NCBI GenBank assembly: GCA_002104935.1
Contig: MCGT01000009.1
Coordinates: 682,001 to 746,000 of the forward strand
From: Hesseltinella vesiculosa
Lineage: Eukaryota; Mucoromycota; Mucoromycetes; Mucorales; Cunninghamellaceae
Reading direction: 5' to 3'
DNA length: 64,000 nt
The position numbers were made by a program, and so were the translations under genes. Under the pieces are notes generated by a model, which worked only from the letters and a program-made list of their open reading frames with translations, was not told the DNA's origin and did no database searches. Below are positions 31,477 to 43,968 of this stretch, piece after piece. Positions within the stretch are counted from its first letter, which is position 1. Each line of letters begins with the position of its first letter.

Positions 31477-33583
31477 TTAACAGTGTTCCCGCTTGGTGAA
31501 CGATTCATCGTAAAAATGTGGATATTGAATAAAGCTTGATCGGTAGGCCAACACACCTCCACCAAATAGGCTATCCATTTCCTACACGGTGAAAGTGATG
31601 AGGCAAGGTGAAGACTCTTTTTTCAGAATTACCTCGAGGGATCGGCCCTTGGTCTCTGGAAAAAATAAAAAAACGCAGACGGCCATGATCATGCAGCCGC
31701 AGCCAAAGAAGATGTACGTGCCCCAAGTGATCCTAGCCAGCATGACAGGCACGACTTCTGAGATCACAAAATTCATGAGCCAGTTGGCAGCTGTAGAGAG
31801 CGACGTGCCTTTGGAGCGGATGCGAAGAGGATATATTTCGGAAGGATACACCCATGCGCAGGGACCCCACTAAAAAACACATACAGAATTTTAAGTTTGG
31901 TACGCACTCTACACACACTTCCTGTTTACTCTCTTACCGACGCGGCAAATCCAGCAACAAAGAGATAGATCATGAAAATGCAAACGTAAGATGCACCGAC
32001 AGTCTCACTCATATCAACGACATACTCGTTTAGCGCCACATCAAATTCAATACGGCCATAGGCAGCCTATCGAGAAGAAACCGAAGGAGAGACGACGGGG
32101 TCAGCAATCGGCTGTGTGTTTCTCGCCTCCATCTAAATATTACCATAATAGCGCCACAAACTATCATACTTGACCCCATCCAGACGGCTCCCGAAATCAA
32201 GACCTTGCGGCGGCCAAGCGTATCCAGCAGAAGAATACCTGGAATCGTAGCAAGCACATTCACAACACCGCTCACACCACAGGCAAGCAGTGCAGCGTTC
32301 TGTTGGCTGATTCCAGCTTGGCGAAACATCGTCGGTGCGTAATACTAGATTTTATAAAAGCACAGTTAATAGCAGCTTATGCATTTTCCCAGATTTCACT
32401 GACCATGATGGAGTTTATCCTGAAGAACAAGGAAGAACGGTAAATGTTATGCGCATCCTCTTCGCAAGATATGTCCGTGTTTACCCTGAGAATTGCTGGA
32501 ACATTTGGATACCCATGCCGAGGATGACTCTTCGCCGTGCAGAGCCTTTGAATAGGTCTGTATAGCTACTGTTTGCTTGGGATTTTTCAAGGTCGATAAC
32601 GCGGCGGATTTCTTCGAATTCGGCCAAAACAAAAGGGTCGTTCTCGTTGCCGTTGGCACGCAGATAGGCGAGCACGTGTAGGCAATCGCTGAAGCGTCCT
32701 TTACTTGCAAGCCATCGAGGCGAGTATGGTAAAAAGAAGATGCCACATGCCAACACTAAAGCTGGGAAGATCTGGAAGCCTAGTGGGATGCGGAAGGTGC
32801 GATTGTCAGAAAAATGGAGAGTGGTGCCTGCGCCAATCCAAAAAGATACCATGAGGCCAACGGTGATCGTGAATTGCTGCAGTCCTATCAGCCGCCCACG
32901 GATATGCTTTGGTGACAATTCAGACTGGACATGGCAGCAATGAGGATGACATTAATTGCATCGTAAAAAAAGAAAAGAGCAAAAAAAAAAAAAAAAAAAA
33001 GAACCTACAATGTATAGAGGCACCAGCATGGAAAGTCCGCCGACTCCAAGACCTGCAATGGCGCGGCCAATGACCATGCTAAGCAAAAAAACTGTTCTTG
33101 AGGCTGCTGTTGCACAGCTGGGTCATCCTGTGTTACCTGGCATAATTTACTGTGGCTGTCTGAAGAGCAGCGCCCACCATGAAGACATAAGAAGCCACCA
33201 AAATGCCCCACTTTCTGCTGATGGCTTCACACATGGGAGCTAACAAAAGGCAAAACATGAGACACGATGATCGAGGTCGGCTGTCAAGTTGACTGTCATA
33301 CATGAGGCGAGGGACCCAACGAAGCAGCCAGCCAGCAGCAAGCCTGTGATGGTTCCTTTCTGTAAGGATGTCAAGGTATCCGTGCCGGTCATTTGGCGTG
33401 CGAAGGCTGGCATCGTCAGCACAGAACTAATCACACCTGTGTCATAGCCCTACATGATTTCATACGCATTAGATGATGTAGTGTACCTGGAGGAGAGTAT
33501 GAGCTTCGCCTTACAAAACAAAACCCGCCAAGGGCGGAAAAGAAACAAATAAAATAAATTCGTGCCGTGATGCTTCGCACCAT
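31477..33583 (-). CDS. MFS sugar transporter 2
   Basis: Ten exons (33583-33515, 33449-33302, 33239-33137, 33078-33009, 32924-32485, 32419-32404, 32344-32144, 32066-31938, 31869-31633, 31581-31477) sum to 1518 nt and 505 aa. Signatures of the sugar porter family are in order: SALGGFCFGYDTGVISSV split by the first intron, SELSPKHIRGRLIG, FLPYSPRWLASKGR, QQFSGINSIMYYAP, DTLGRRKVL, YPSEIYPLRIRSKG and FFPETKGRSLEEMD. One internal exon is only 16 nt long. The gene is intact but its exon structure differs completely from transporter 1, which has one intron, so they are distant relatives. It lies between two GST genes. Substrate is unknown. Confidence 0.9.
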
Positions 33584-33941
33584 GGATGCTATTACGGGGG
33601 TATAAAACAGGATAAAGAGATCATATAAAATAAAAAATCGATGTCACTTTTATTAAACCACTCAGAGAACTTTAAACAAGACACAGTCGAGCCTTTGGGA
33701 ATAAGAGTCATGCATGAGACTCCGTCGGGAACCCAAACATGGCAATGGGAGAAGGCGGGTGGGAAAATGGAGCAGTCAAAACTGTGCAGTCCAACATCAA
33801 TATTTTGGAGTTGCACAATTCATTTTTTTTTTTTTCCCTTTGCGCATTTAGAAAGAGCATGCAGCAAAATATCAGATTTTACTAATCTTCACGCATTTGA
33901 AGATCCGAGTTTTATTTCTTTGGGAAAGGCACCTTTTTGTT
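33584..33941. other. Intergenic region between sugar transporter 2 and GST 2
   Basis: This 358-base stretch holds the promoter of transporter 2 on its left and the 3' flank of GST 2 on its right. A TATA-like TATAAAA motif on the plus strand occurs near 33601 but points away from both genes. Confidence 0.4.
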
Positions 33942-34843
33942 TCAAAGGGCAGTAAAAGGTTCCAGGCGGATCCACCATTGCCGGATGGCATCGCTTCCAG
34001 GGACAACGTCAAGCAGCGCAGCTTCAAAGACATCGGGTCTGCCCAGCTTGAGAGGGGCATACGCAGCCGCCACAATGACATCCAAGTAACCAACTATGTG
34101 AAAAGACATAGAGGATGAGTCTGGCATTTTGTTTGCGTCCGGCTCGCAGGCTTACTCTTCTGGCCATTCAAAAAAGGGGAGAGACGGAGGGTGTGATCAA
34201 ATAGGGCAGCAGAGGTTTGAAGGTGGGCAATAGCGTCTTGTTCCTTCCCAGCAAATTCCTCCAGAGTAATACCAAATTTGGTCTCACGGTCTTTTCTGAA
34301 CCAGTCTTTTTCCTCCTGAGTGCGAAGGTCCTTGACTAGGTTCAGGATAGTGAGCTTCAAGCTAGGTTCGATTAGATTCACCAAGACGAACTGCTCAAGG
34401 AAGCGCAACTGGCCTTCATGCTCAGGATCAAAAAGCTTTGGTGTGTCGGGGAAGGCTTCATCCAAGTATCGTGCAATATTGAAGGAGTCGTCGACCACAT
34501 GGTTTCCATGGAAACCATCCTCGATCACTGGCACCAGTGGGCGCTTGTCTAGTTTTCTAGCGTTGTACAAAACACTCGGAGTCAGAAAACTCGACGCTAT
34601 TTGAGTTCTACCTTACGTGATTTTTGGCACTTGGTCATGGAGGTCGAAATAGGCAAGCCATTTTGTCTCCTGGGGAATCCCCTGGTTGGAAAAAAGAATG
34701 GTCAAAAAGAGTGGTTAGGGTCAGGCTATGAAGGAAGCAGGGGTTACCTTGATGTTCAAACTGATGCGTGTTCTTGCCGAGAAGGGACTGACAGGTTGAT
34801 CAGGCTCAGCTATCATCAAATCATAAATGGTGACTTTGGCCAT
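33942..34843 (-). CDS. Glutathione S-transferase 2 (etherase/FuA-like)
   Basis: Four exons (34843-34748, 34681-34617, 34556-34156, 34093-33942) join to 237 aa. The N-terminus reads VTIYDLMIAE, then SPFSARTRISLNIKGIPQETKW. The recognition strand is PLVPVIEDG with VVDDSFNIARYLDEAFPD. A helical C-terminal domain follows and the last exon begins IGYLDVIVAAAYAPLKLGRP. It matches GST 1 in domain order and in three intron positions. The third acceptor could also be used ~18 bases earlier (CCGAG), which would add a few residues. I chose CTAG because it gives the common intron length and the better alignment with GST 1. Confidence 0.85.
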
Positions 34844-35125
34844 GGTTTTAAAATGCAAAGAAAAAAAATTGTGTTTTGTTGTTCTTCTAGAGCCGAATTG
34901 CAAATGATTGACCTTTTTATACCTCCTGGGCGTTTCTGCCATTTTGTTTTATGCAAAATACGTGGTCAAAGCCAAGTCTTGGTAGCACAAACGATTTTAG
35001 ACCAACTCTATAAAGAAGCCATGACTTCCTTTTCAAAACGGGTTTATTACATGTTGAGAAAACAAACATTGAGAGATGATGCAAGGTATGGTGGAATGAG
35101 AAGGATGAAGATGGATAGTAAAGTA
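34844..35125. other. Short intergenic region
   Basis: This is the upstream region of GST 2 and the 3' flank of the RhoGAP gene. Nothing else is visible. Confidence 0.4.
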
Positions 35126-36634
35126 TTAAACGTATTGATCTCGGATGGCTTTTGAGTGTGGATCCTGTCGGCGGCGACCTACGTTGAATGAAAAGGGGTC
35201 TTAGTCATCAGCCAATGCTGATTCATCCAAAAAAAAAAATGATGCGCTATTATCTAATCTTTACCTGATTGGCTTGCGTTGCGGTTGACATGCACCACTT
35301 GACGATGGCGGCCAAGACCAGAGTAGGTGAGTCGATTGCCTGGCAGTGTCTTGGAGCGGCGCAAGGCAGGGCCGAGGGAAGTGGGAGCGCCGTCGATGCT
35401 TTCATTGCTTGACACTAAGTTGTCCAATCCGGTGCCAGAGTAGGAGCCCATGGTTAAGGAGTATATCGTCGAGGCGCGATGTTCACTAGAGGACGAGGTT
35501 GGTTGTGACGGTGTTCGAGCCAAATCACAGTTGGTTTCTTGGAATGGTTTGTCTTTGGATCCTGAAGGGGGAACTTGGGCATTGGCATTAACCGGTGGCT
35601 GCATATTAGACCGGGGTAAAAAGAAGTGTTCTTGGCGATCGATCAAAAATCGGAGGACTCTCTGTGAGTGTTTATACGAGCTTGGTTCCATGGCGTATTG
35701 AGGATGGGACAGGATGCCCTAGGAGGGTAAGGAGCGTCAGCATACTGCCAAGTGGGCAATGGGGTATTCGTTTACCGGCACAAACACAGACGCTAGGCAT
35801 TCACTGTTCATTCTTGTGGCAGCCGAGGCCGAGGCAAAGAGAGCAAGCATATCCAAAAGGTATAGCAGCAAATATTGATTGGGTAACGGTAGGCTTTCGA
35901 TCAAAGCTTGAAAAGCACTGATCTTGTTTTGGTCACTGCTCGGCATATCTTGAAAAAAAAAAAAAGTTAATGGAAGCCGCTCCTGGCCTGCTTCAAACAA
36001 GGCCAATAGCTTTTTTACCAATTATTTTTTTAAAAGAGTCATAAAAATTCAGGGTGATGACAGGTTCTGGTAGAAAATTCAGGAAACGACGCATGATGCT
36101 GGCAGCATCATGCACACTGTATCCAAACCAATCTAACTGAGATCCATAGGTATCGGGCGTATCAAACACACTTTGCAGTAATCGTATTCGTTTCGAATTT
36201 CCGGGTAATCGAAAGATCCCTTCTACTGCCAAACCTATCAAATTTTTGTATTTTTAGAGTTTTTATTATGATGTTTCTTTGTTTCACACCGAGTTTTACC
36301 TTCTTCCTTCAAGAACGACCCGCATTTTGCAATGATAGTAGGGATCAGACCAAACCGTTGTTCACCCGTATGATCATCAATGTAAGATATATTCGATGAT
36401 GCATAAGTAATTGACTTTTCTAACGGAATACCAAACACGCCATGTTCTACTCCCCCCAATGAAGTTTGTTCGTTTTTAGTGTCACTAAAAAAAACTACGC
36501 TTACCAACAACTGGCACCTTCATTTCTTTAAACAAATGGGCCTTGGGATGTGCTGCTGACACCTTTTTCCACCATGATCGTATAAGCGCTTTATGACTAG
36601 GTGTCTCTCCTTCAGGAACCTCGTATGTTGCCAT
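35126..36634 (-). CDS. RhoGAP-domain protein, with an apparent one-base frameshift
   Basis: Exons run 36634-36300, 36234-36019, 35948-35776, 35718-35265 and 35178-35126. They total 1231 nt, one more than a multiple of three. The break is at the T8 run near 36485-36492: removing one T joins VPVVGKRSFF to SDTKNEQTSLGG and gives ~409 aa. The RhoGAP domain starts GVFGIPLEKSITYAS. The arginine finger is in GIFRLPGNSKR. Helices continue with MRRFLNFLPEPVI, LPLPNQYLLLYLLDML and NSECLASVFVP. The C-terminal third is Ser/Pro-rich. Such proteins switch off Rho/Cdc42 GTPases during polarised growth. The gap between frames is too short (20 nt) for an intron, so either the assembly or the gene is damaged. 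Confidence 0.83.
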
Positions 36635-37033
36635 GTAAAAAAATACAAAATAAAATGTAGAAGAACAAAAGGAAAGAAAAAAAAATGCTGGAAAAAAAAA
36701 AGCGGAGAGCATTCGCAGCATTGGTTCGGGGTTTTTGATCTCCATCAGCAAAAAACTCTTCTTCTTTTTTTTTGGAAAAAAAGAACCAATAACACTTATA
36801 CACTCGATACGGATACGACTGTTGTTTCTTCTACTTTTTTACTGACCATTGCATTCTCTTTGGATTTTTTTAAAAAAAAATATCCGACTTTCATAAGCTG
36901 CCCTGTTTGCCTTTGAATTGAGACAACTTTTTTTTTTTTTGGAGTATTTCCCGCCCTTTTTTTCTTCACACTTCTTTTTCTTGGTACATCCTCGGACTCT
37001 CTTTCTATTTTTTTTTTAATTATTTACCGCGTG
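36635..37033. promoter_or_regulatory. Shared divergent promoter of RhoGAP and BRO1-like genes
   Basis: The two start codons are 399 bases apart and face away from each other. The interval contains several long T and A tracts and no clear TATA box. Any common control of the two genes would act from here. Confidence 0.5.
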
Positions 37034-40000
37034 ATGGCAAGCTCACAAATCCCGTTGATTAGCGTTCCTTTTAAAAGAACAGACGATGTCAATTGGATCG
37101 ACCCTTTGAATAAATACATTGCCCAGCAATATCAAGATGACCCACAAAAATATGCTCAAGAAACCTACACATTGAACCGCCTACGCCAAGACATACGTGG
37201 TGCAGGCAAAGATTTGACGGGCCGTGATCTACTTTATCGTTACTTTGGTCAGTTGGAACTACTGGAACTACGTTTCCCTGTGGATGAAAAACACATTAAG
37301 CTTCTCTTTACTTGGTAAAAAAAAAAAAAAAAAAAAAAGAAAAAGAAAAGAAACACGTCTTGGCCTTGGCATAATTGAATTTACCCTTTTTTTTATGACC
37401 TTCTAGGTACGATGCATTCAATGGCAAGACCACAAGTCAGCACTCACTTGCCTATGAAAAGGCATCGGTCATATTCAACATTGCTGCCACTCTGTCTGCT
37501 ATAGCGTCGACTCAGAACCGAGCCGAGCCTGCTGGTCGTAAATGCGCCTTCCATTTTCTACAAGCGGCCGCTGGGATATTTGACTACATCAATGATAACT
37601 TCTTACATGCACCCTCATCCGACCTCAGTCGCGAAACTGTCAAACTTTTGTCCCAATTGATGCTCGCCCAAGCCCATGAATGTTTTTTGGAGAACTCGAT
37701 CAGAGAAAAGAAGAAGGACGGCCTCATTGCGAAGCTCGCCAGCCATGCCGTATGGATCTATGCCAGTATTGTTGACGAGCTGCAAGAAGCACAATCACAT
37801 GGAGTAGGCATGGACAAATCATGGTCATCCATGTGCCAAATCAAGCATCGCTACTATCAAGCGCTGGCGCAGCAATTCAAAGCCGTTGCCTGTGAAGCAG
37901 ATGGCCAATATGGGGAGCAAGTCGCTCGCTGGACCGTCGCCGAGCAAGCCGCCAAGGAAGCCTCAGGCAAGCTTGCCACCCAGCTCATCCAGCAAGCCAC
38001 GGCCAATCATGGTCAAGGTACCCTACCCCCAGACAGTGGGTCGGTGCTGCAAGAACTCTGCAAATCACTCGCCGCCACGTGCACCGAGAAACTTGCGGCT
38101 GCCACCCGCGACAACGATATGATTTACCACGATCCTGTGCCCCAAGCCTCGGTACTGACCCCGATCGACCGCCTGAATGCCGTCAAACCCATCCCTCTTG
38201 CCGAGCTGTACAGTCCCGAAGAAATGACCAAAGTCATTGGCAACGATATTTTCACCCACCTGATTCCGCTGAGTGTCCACGAAAGTGCCTCTATGTACTC
38301 TGAAGAGCAGGCCAAACTGGTCCGTGCAGAGACGGAAAAATGTGACCTGGCCAAGGCCGAGCTCAAGACCGCCATGGATTACATGAAATTGCCGCAAGCT
38401 CTCGACAAATTCAAACAGCCGGCAAGCGAGCTCCCCGCCTCCTCCTTGGACCCACCCTCGCAAGTCTTGGAATGGGCCGGCCTCGTTGCTTCCCGAGCCC
38501 AGCCTCCTGAACCAACCATTAGCCAACAGTTCGATCAATTGGAGAAGTCGAGGAACAATGCCCGCCTAGCCTTGGAGGCCGTATACCTCGTCTTGGATCA
38601 AGAAACAAAAGAGTTTAATAGCAATGTTGTAAGCTGCGAACGAACAAACAAACAGAAAAAAAAGAGGCGGCGTCGAACTGACCCGGTTTTTTTTTTTTTT
38701 TTTTTTTTTTTTTGGTGTTTACAGTTGAAATACGGCGAACGATGGACACAAAGCTCTTCCGGCTCATCGACGCGACAGTTCTTCCAAGATGCTCGTAACC
38801 ATCAGCAATCGCTCGATAATGGGATCAATTCCGACAATCATATCTATCGCCAGTTCGACCCCGTGAAAAGGGATATTGATCAATTGCTTCAGGGCGGAGG
38901 GCCGGGCCACCGTCAATTTGAACACATGTTTTCCGAACGCCTCTCAACCTTGCTGGATCAGGACAACAAAAAGAAAACCCAAGGCATCGATAGTCTGCTC
39001 GACCTGTCTGAACCTGAGCCCACGGAAACAGAAGATGACAAGCGCAAGACAACCATGGAAACAGTAGATCGCATCCAAGGCTATCTGGACAAGCTGTTCC
39101 GTATGGAAAAGGACCGCCAAGAAACATTGGAAGATCTGAAGGAACGCACACGCCAAGACGACATTGCCCAATTGTTGATCCTCAACAAAAAGTCTGGGTC
39201 GGAAGGACAATTGTTTGCAGCTGAATTGGAAAAGTATCGACCTCATCAACAACGCATCGGAGGCTCCATCCAGCAACAACAGCAAGTGATCCAAGATCTC
39301 ACCGCCGCTTTCAAGACATTGATGCAAGGACAAGAGGCCCGGCAACTGCAATCCAAATGGGACAAGGTCGAACAAGAAAAACGGCGCCTCGTAGATCAAT
39401 TCAAGCATGCCAAGGCTATCTATTTAGAAACCAAGGATAGCTTGGGGTAAGGAGAGCCATAGCTCATGCACCAGGCAATCCTGACGTTTTATATTTTTTT
39501 TCTTTCGCGGCATACAGCAAAGGCCTTCAGTATTATCAACAGTTGCATTCGGCGATTGAAATGCTGATGAACAACTGTCGTTCGTTTGCACAAGAACGAG
39601 CCAAGGAACGAGATCAGCTGTGCACAGCCTTGGAAAGCTCCAGCCAACAGCGTGACCAGGAACTTTTGAAGGAACGGCTCAGTATGTATGGAGGTCCACC
39701 CTCGGCACCAGACATCTCCCAATTGGCCGATCGAACGCAACAGCTGTCTTTGCAGCAACCCATGGCAACGCCAGCCATTGCCAAGGCCTCTGCGCCGCTC
39801 CATCCTGCTCCTCCTCCTGTTATGCAACCCCAGGTCCCCGCCACTGCTCCTCAGCAGTCTCCATATCCCATGTATTCTCAGTCTATGACCAGTGCACAAG
39901 CACCTCCTATCTCAGCTGCACCTCCTTCACATCGTCCGTCCTACGGGCAGGCACCTCCACCCATCCCACCCTCTCCTTACCGCACCCAACCGATATCACA

Positions 40001-40322
40001 GCCCCAGTGGCAAGCAACCCCAATGCCCCAAGCACCTCCTTCTGTGAATCAGCCGGTCTATCAAGCCATACCTTATCAACAACCCTACCAGGGACAACAG
40101 CCGGTCTACCAACCACAGCAGCAAATCAACCAACAGCAGCCGCAATACCAATCACCGTACCAACAATCGCAGCAGCAAACCTACGGCAATGCCTACATGT
40201 CTCAGCAGCAGCCATATTACCAACAGCAGCAGCCTCAGCAGCCTCCTCCACCTCAGCAACATCAACAGCCAGCGTATGGCCAACCTGCTTATTGGAATGG
40301 TTCTGGATCATTGATGGATTAA
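37034..40322 (+). CDS. BRO1/ALIX-family ESCRT-associated protein
   Basis: Four exons (37034-37314, 37407-38628, 38725-39446, 39518-40322) join to 1009 aa. Residues 1-~370 form a BRO1 domain: IPLISVPFKRTDDVNW, the conserved LLFTWYDAF, then AYEKASVIFNIAATLSAIA, the signature of the ESCRT-III (Snf7) binding domain. A coiled V-domain follows to ~residue 760, including LEKYRPHQQRIGG. The last ~240 residues are rich in Pro, Gln and Tyr with many PYQQ-like repeats. The order BRO1-V-Pro-rich matches yeast Bro1 and animal ALIX. These recruit the deubiquitinase Doa4 and help cargo enter multivesicular bodies. The alternative, Rim20 (pH signalling), normally lacks such a long Gln-rich tail. Confidence 0.9.
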
Positions 40323-41957
40323 GCCAAATGGCGTACCATAAAGTGATGAAATAAACCACACCTGTCATCAAGCTTTAAAAAAATGCAACTCTCATTAGGA
40401 GCCGAGGAAAAAGAAGAGGGGAAGAAAGGGCAAGGGGTAATCAAGCATTTTTTCTTTCCTTTGGACTAGCAGCTTTTTTGTTTCATGACCAAAGGGGATG
40501 TCATCAACGTTGCAATACCAAAAAGACGAAAGCGGAGCGGGTGAAAAAAAAATGCAGACCATCGATGACACAAAAGACTTTCTATTGCCAATGAGAAAAG
40601 ATTCATGGAGAGATCTCCCCTGCGCCCAAACACAATTTTGGAATGTTTGTGCTCACACCAAACATTATTTTTAATCATGTCATCGTCAAGTGCATTGAGA
40701 ACCCCCCCCCCCACATGAATAACTGCAAACTCGCGCGCAAGACACTTCTTTTACCCTCGATAAAATCAATCATCCCCAACGTGCTCCAATTTTTATGAAC
40801 CTGCAAGATCGATGGGAAGAATCAGGAAAAAAGGAGCAGGGGAAACCTGCCATAGATTTAAACTTTTTTTTTTGCCTCAAGTGACTCCTGAAAAATCAGG
40901 GGAGACTTTTTGTTGTTGTCGACCTTCATGGTAATACAAAACAACAAGACTCTACGGAAGTACAGAGATAACAAGAGCATTGACAAATAAAATATCACGG
41001 CTCTAAAAGCTCCAATATCCACCTCGCGACTTGATTTGTTGTTTACTGAATAGGTTTTTTTAGCTCTTCCTAGATCACCTTCATCAAGAAGACTGTCAAC
41101 TAAGAGGCAAATAAAAAAAAATAAGATTAAGGATACGCGTTTTGAAAGGCGAAAATAGAAGAGGGGCTGGATTCCGCTAGAGGGGAGGCTGGCCACTGGT
41201 TCGCATCCCTGTTTGAAATCCTCGGTGCAAATGCATTGAAAAAAGGTAAGATGGAATCGATGATTAAAAAACACGCTGTTGTACAAGCAAAAAAGCAATA
41301 TCATAGAAACTTGGAATCACTCTGGTCTGATCTCACCTCCTCTTTTGTTTTTTGGCTTTTTTTTTTAGCAAAAAAAGGATCGACCCGTTTTTTATTTATG
41401 GTTGTTGCTCACGCTTCATTGCCCTTCTTTCTTTTTACAACCCATCGCTTTTAATTAAACACCATTAGCTTTCACCAATTAAAATAGAAAGCTCATCTCC
41501 ATCCTACCTTGAATGAGTGTTCAATGAGAAGGCCCAGGCGGAGGAGTTTACATCGGGGCTCCAATAATCAACATGGGCAGTTTCTTTCTTGTCAGTTTTT
41601 TAATCATTGATAAAAAAAAAGCCAATAGTTCTTACTTGATCCAACCTTGGGGCATTAGGAGTAATTAGGGGCAAGGATGCACAAAATGGATTTGGATGTC
41701 AAACCTTCTTCAATCGCGAAAACAAAAGTGAGGGGAAAAAATCCCACTCTCACGTTAAAATGGGTCATGGAAAAAATAGGGGTCTTTTTTTTTCTGGGCG
41801 TCGGATTTAATGTCATTCAGCAGTAGCACACCTCTCTTTTCTGGCCCACCTTTTTTGATTTTATTTTTTCCTTTCCTTTTTTTCACTCTTTTTTTTTAAT
41901 TTTCCTTGTCACCTTAATTCCACTCGTTTTATTTCTTTACCCTCCAAGTATATCACC
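40323..41957. other. 1.6-kb intergenic region
   Basis: A Phe/Leu-rich frame on the minus strand at 40858-41304 is open but lacks family features and splice support. I do not call it. The last ~150 bases are C/T-rich and form the leader of the G-alpha 2 gene. Confidence 0.45.
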
Positions 41958-43324
41958 ATGGGATGTTGTCAATCAAACGAAGCCCAAGAAGGCAAAGCTC
42001 GAAATGATGAAATTGAAAATCAAATCAAGCGTGACAAGATTAATTTGAAGAACGAAGTCAAGCTGTTGTTACTCGGTAAAGGAAAAAAAAAAAAGACAAG
42101 GGCGTTGATGCTTATTTCTTTTTTATAGGCGCGGGCGAATCGGGCAAATCCACCATCCTGAAACAGATGAAATTAATCCACGACGGAGGCTATTCACATG
42201 ATGAACGTGAAGCATTCAAAGAAATCATCTTCTCAAATACCATTCAATCCATGCGTGTGATCCTGGAGGCCATGCAACATATGGATGTACATCTGGCCTA
42301 CGAAAACCAGCCCTTTGCAAATGTGATTTTGGACCAGCCAGCACAAATCGAGCGGGACTTTCTTCCCGGCGACATCACACAGGCTGTCAAAGCTCTCTGG
42401 AAAGATCCCAGTTTACAATCTGTTTATGATCGCAGCCGTGAATACCAGCTCAATGACTCGGCCAAGTAGTAAGTCTTCGAAGAAAAAAAAAATACGTCGG
42501 TTGCCATGGCAACCTTCGTGGCCCATATTTCTATACTTGATGATGGTCTGTGTGTGGACTCGAGAGTGTGCTTGCCCCATGGGTTACACAATCCCCCCTT
42601 AAAAATCAACTGCATGGACTCATTTTTTTTTTTTTTGAAAACAGTTATTTTGATGCCATTGACCGAATTGGTGATATGAATTATCTGCCAACAGATCAAG
42701 ACGTGCTGCGTTCACGGGTGAAAACAACCGGCATCACCGAAACTACGTTTGTGATTGGGGAATTAACCTACAGGATGTTTGACGTGGGTGGCCAACGCTC
42801 GGAAAGAAAGAAATGGATCCATTGCTTTGAAAATGTCACAGCAATCATCTTCTTGGTAGCCATCTCTGAATATGACCAAGTCTTGATTGAAGATGAAACA
42901 GTGGTAAGCTTCGCTGAGTTTCTCAAGCGAGAGGAAGTAAAAAATATAACCGGCCAACCCAACACCGTGTTTATATTTTTAGAATCGTATGCAAGAAGCT
43001 TTGACGCTATTTGATTCCATATGCAATTCTCGATGGTTCGTCAAGACATCGGTGATTTTGTTTTTGAACAAAATTGATATCTTCAAAGAAAAGTTACCCA
43101 AACACCCTCTGAAGGAAAGCTTCCCTGATTTTTCTGGCCCCAACACGTATGATGCCGCTTCGGATTATATCTTGAATCGATTTGTCTCTCTGAATCAATC
43201 TGATTCGAAGCAAATCTATACCCACTTCACCTGTGCCACTGATACCGAGCAGATCAAGTTTGTCATGGGAGCTGTCAATGATATCATCATCCAAAATAGT
43301 CTACGTGACGTCGGTCTGCTGTAA
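41958..43324 (+). CDS. Heterotrimeric G protein alpha subunit 2
   Basis: Four exons (41958-42075, 42129-42468, 42645-42903, 42983-43324) join to 352 aa. MGCCQS fits dual lipidation (Gly2 myristate, Cys3 palmitate). Nucleotide-binding motifs are [38 protein letters not shown] and TCATDT. The end is SLRDVGLL, lacking the Cys four residues from the end that group I G-alpha proteins carry. Its three introns lie at the same codons as three introns of G-alpha 1 (LLLLG/AGES, KY/YF, and before NRM), so the genes share ancestry. No microexon is needed here. It acts at the plasma membrane downstream of a GPCR. Confidence 0.94.
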
Positions 43325-43968
43325 TTTTTTTTCCTTCCTCTCCTACTTCTATTTTCTTCCTATACTCTCGCTCTATTTGATGTACCCTATCATAAATATC
43401 CATGCCATGAATACATGATAAAAAAAAAAAGTGAAAACAAGGGGAGATCCAACAGGGTACCACAAGTTCCTAGTTGAAGCTGAGCCGGTTCAATCTGAGG
43501 GGGACGGCAAATCAAAATGCAAACAAACAAAAAGGAGGCATTGTTCGAATTTAGCCAATGATGGCCTTATCCTAGCCTGTTCCATTTCAGATGAACTTGG
43601 GCTGGGATCGTTTATTGGTCTCCCTCGTCAGGTCTCCACGAGCAAAAACATCGTTGGGAATTTTAAGCCGGATTCATCGAATGGAAGCTGAGATATGCGA
43701 CCTTGAGATTGGATTGACTTTTTCAATGAACATTCTTTTCCTTAAACCCCAAATGAAAAAAAAAAAAAAAGCAAGGTCTCGACCGTTGATTTGAAAAAAA
43801 AACGTAATTACTTTCGTTTCCTTTTTTGTCAATGTTGGCTTGAAGGATTGGATCAATTTTCCAATTGTGTTTCCCCCTCTTTTTTTTCAGGCCCTCCTCT
43901 TTCTTTTCCTTTTTTTTTTTTTTTCCTTGTTCTATTTATAACGGTACATTGCCATCATCCAGCTTGAC
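43325..43968. other. Intergenic region
   Basis: The 3' flank of G-alpha 2 is followed by a T-rich stretch with a TATTTATAACGG motif about 30 bases before the Chs7-type start codon. Confidence 0.45.

Noticed and set aside
35126..36634. Two separate genes instead of one RhoGAP gene
   Set aside because: The N-terminal piece has no stop region or promoter of its own, and the two frames join at a homopolymer into one typical protein.
40858..41304. 148-codon frame on the minus strand with hydrophobic stretches
   Set aside because: No family features, no splice support and no homolog in the window; its start region is also low complexity.
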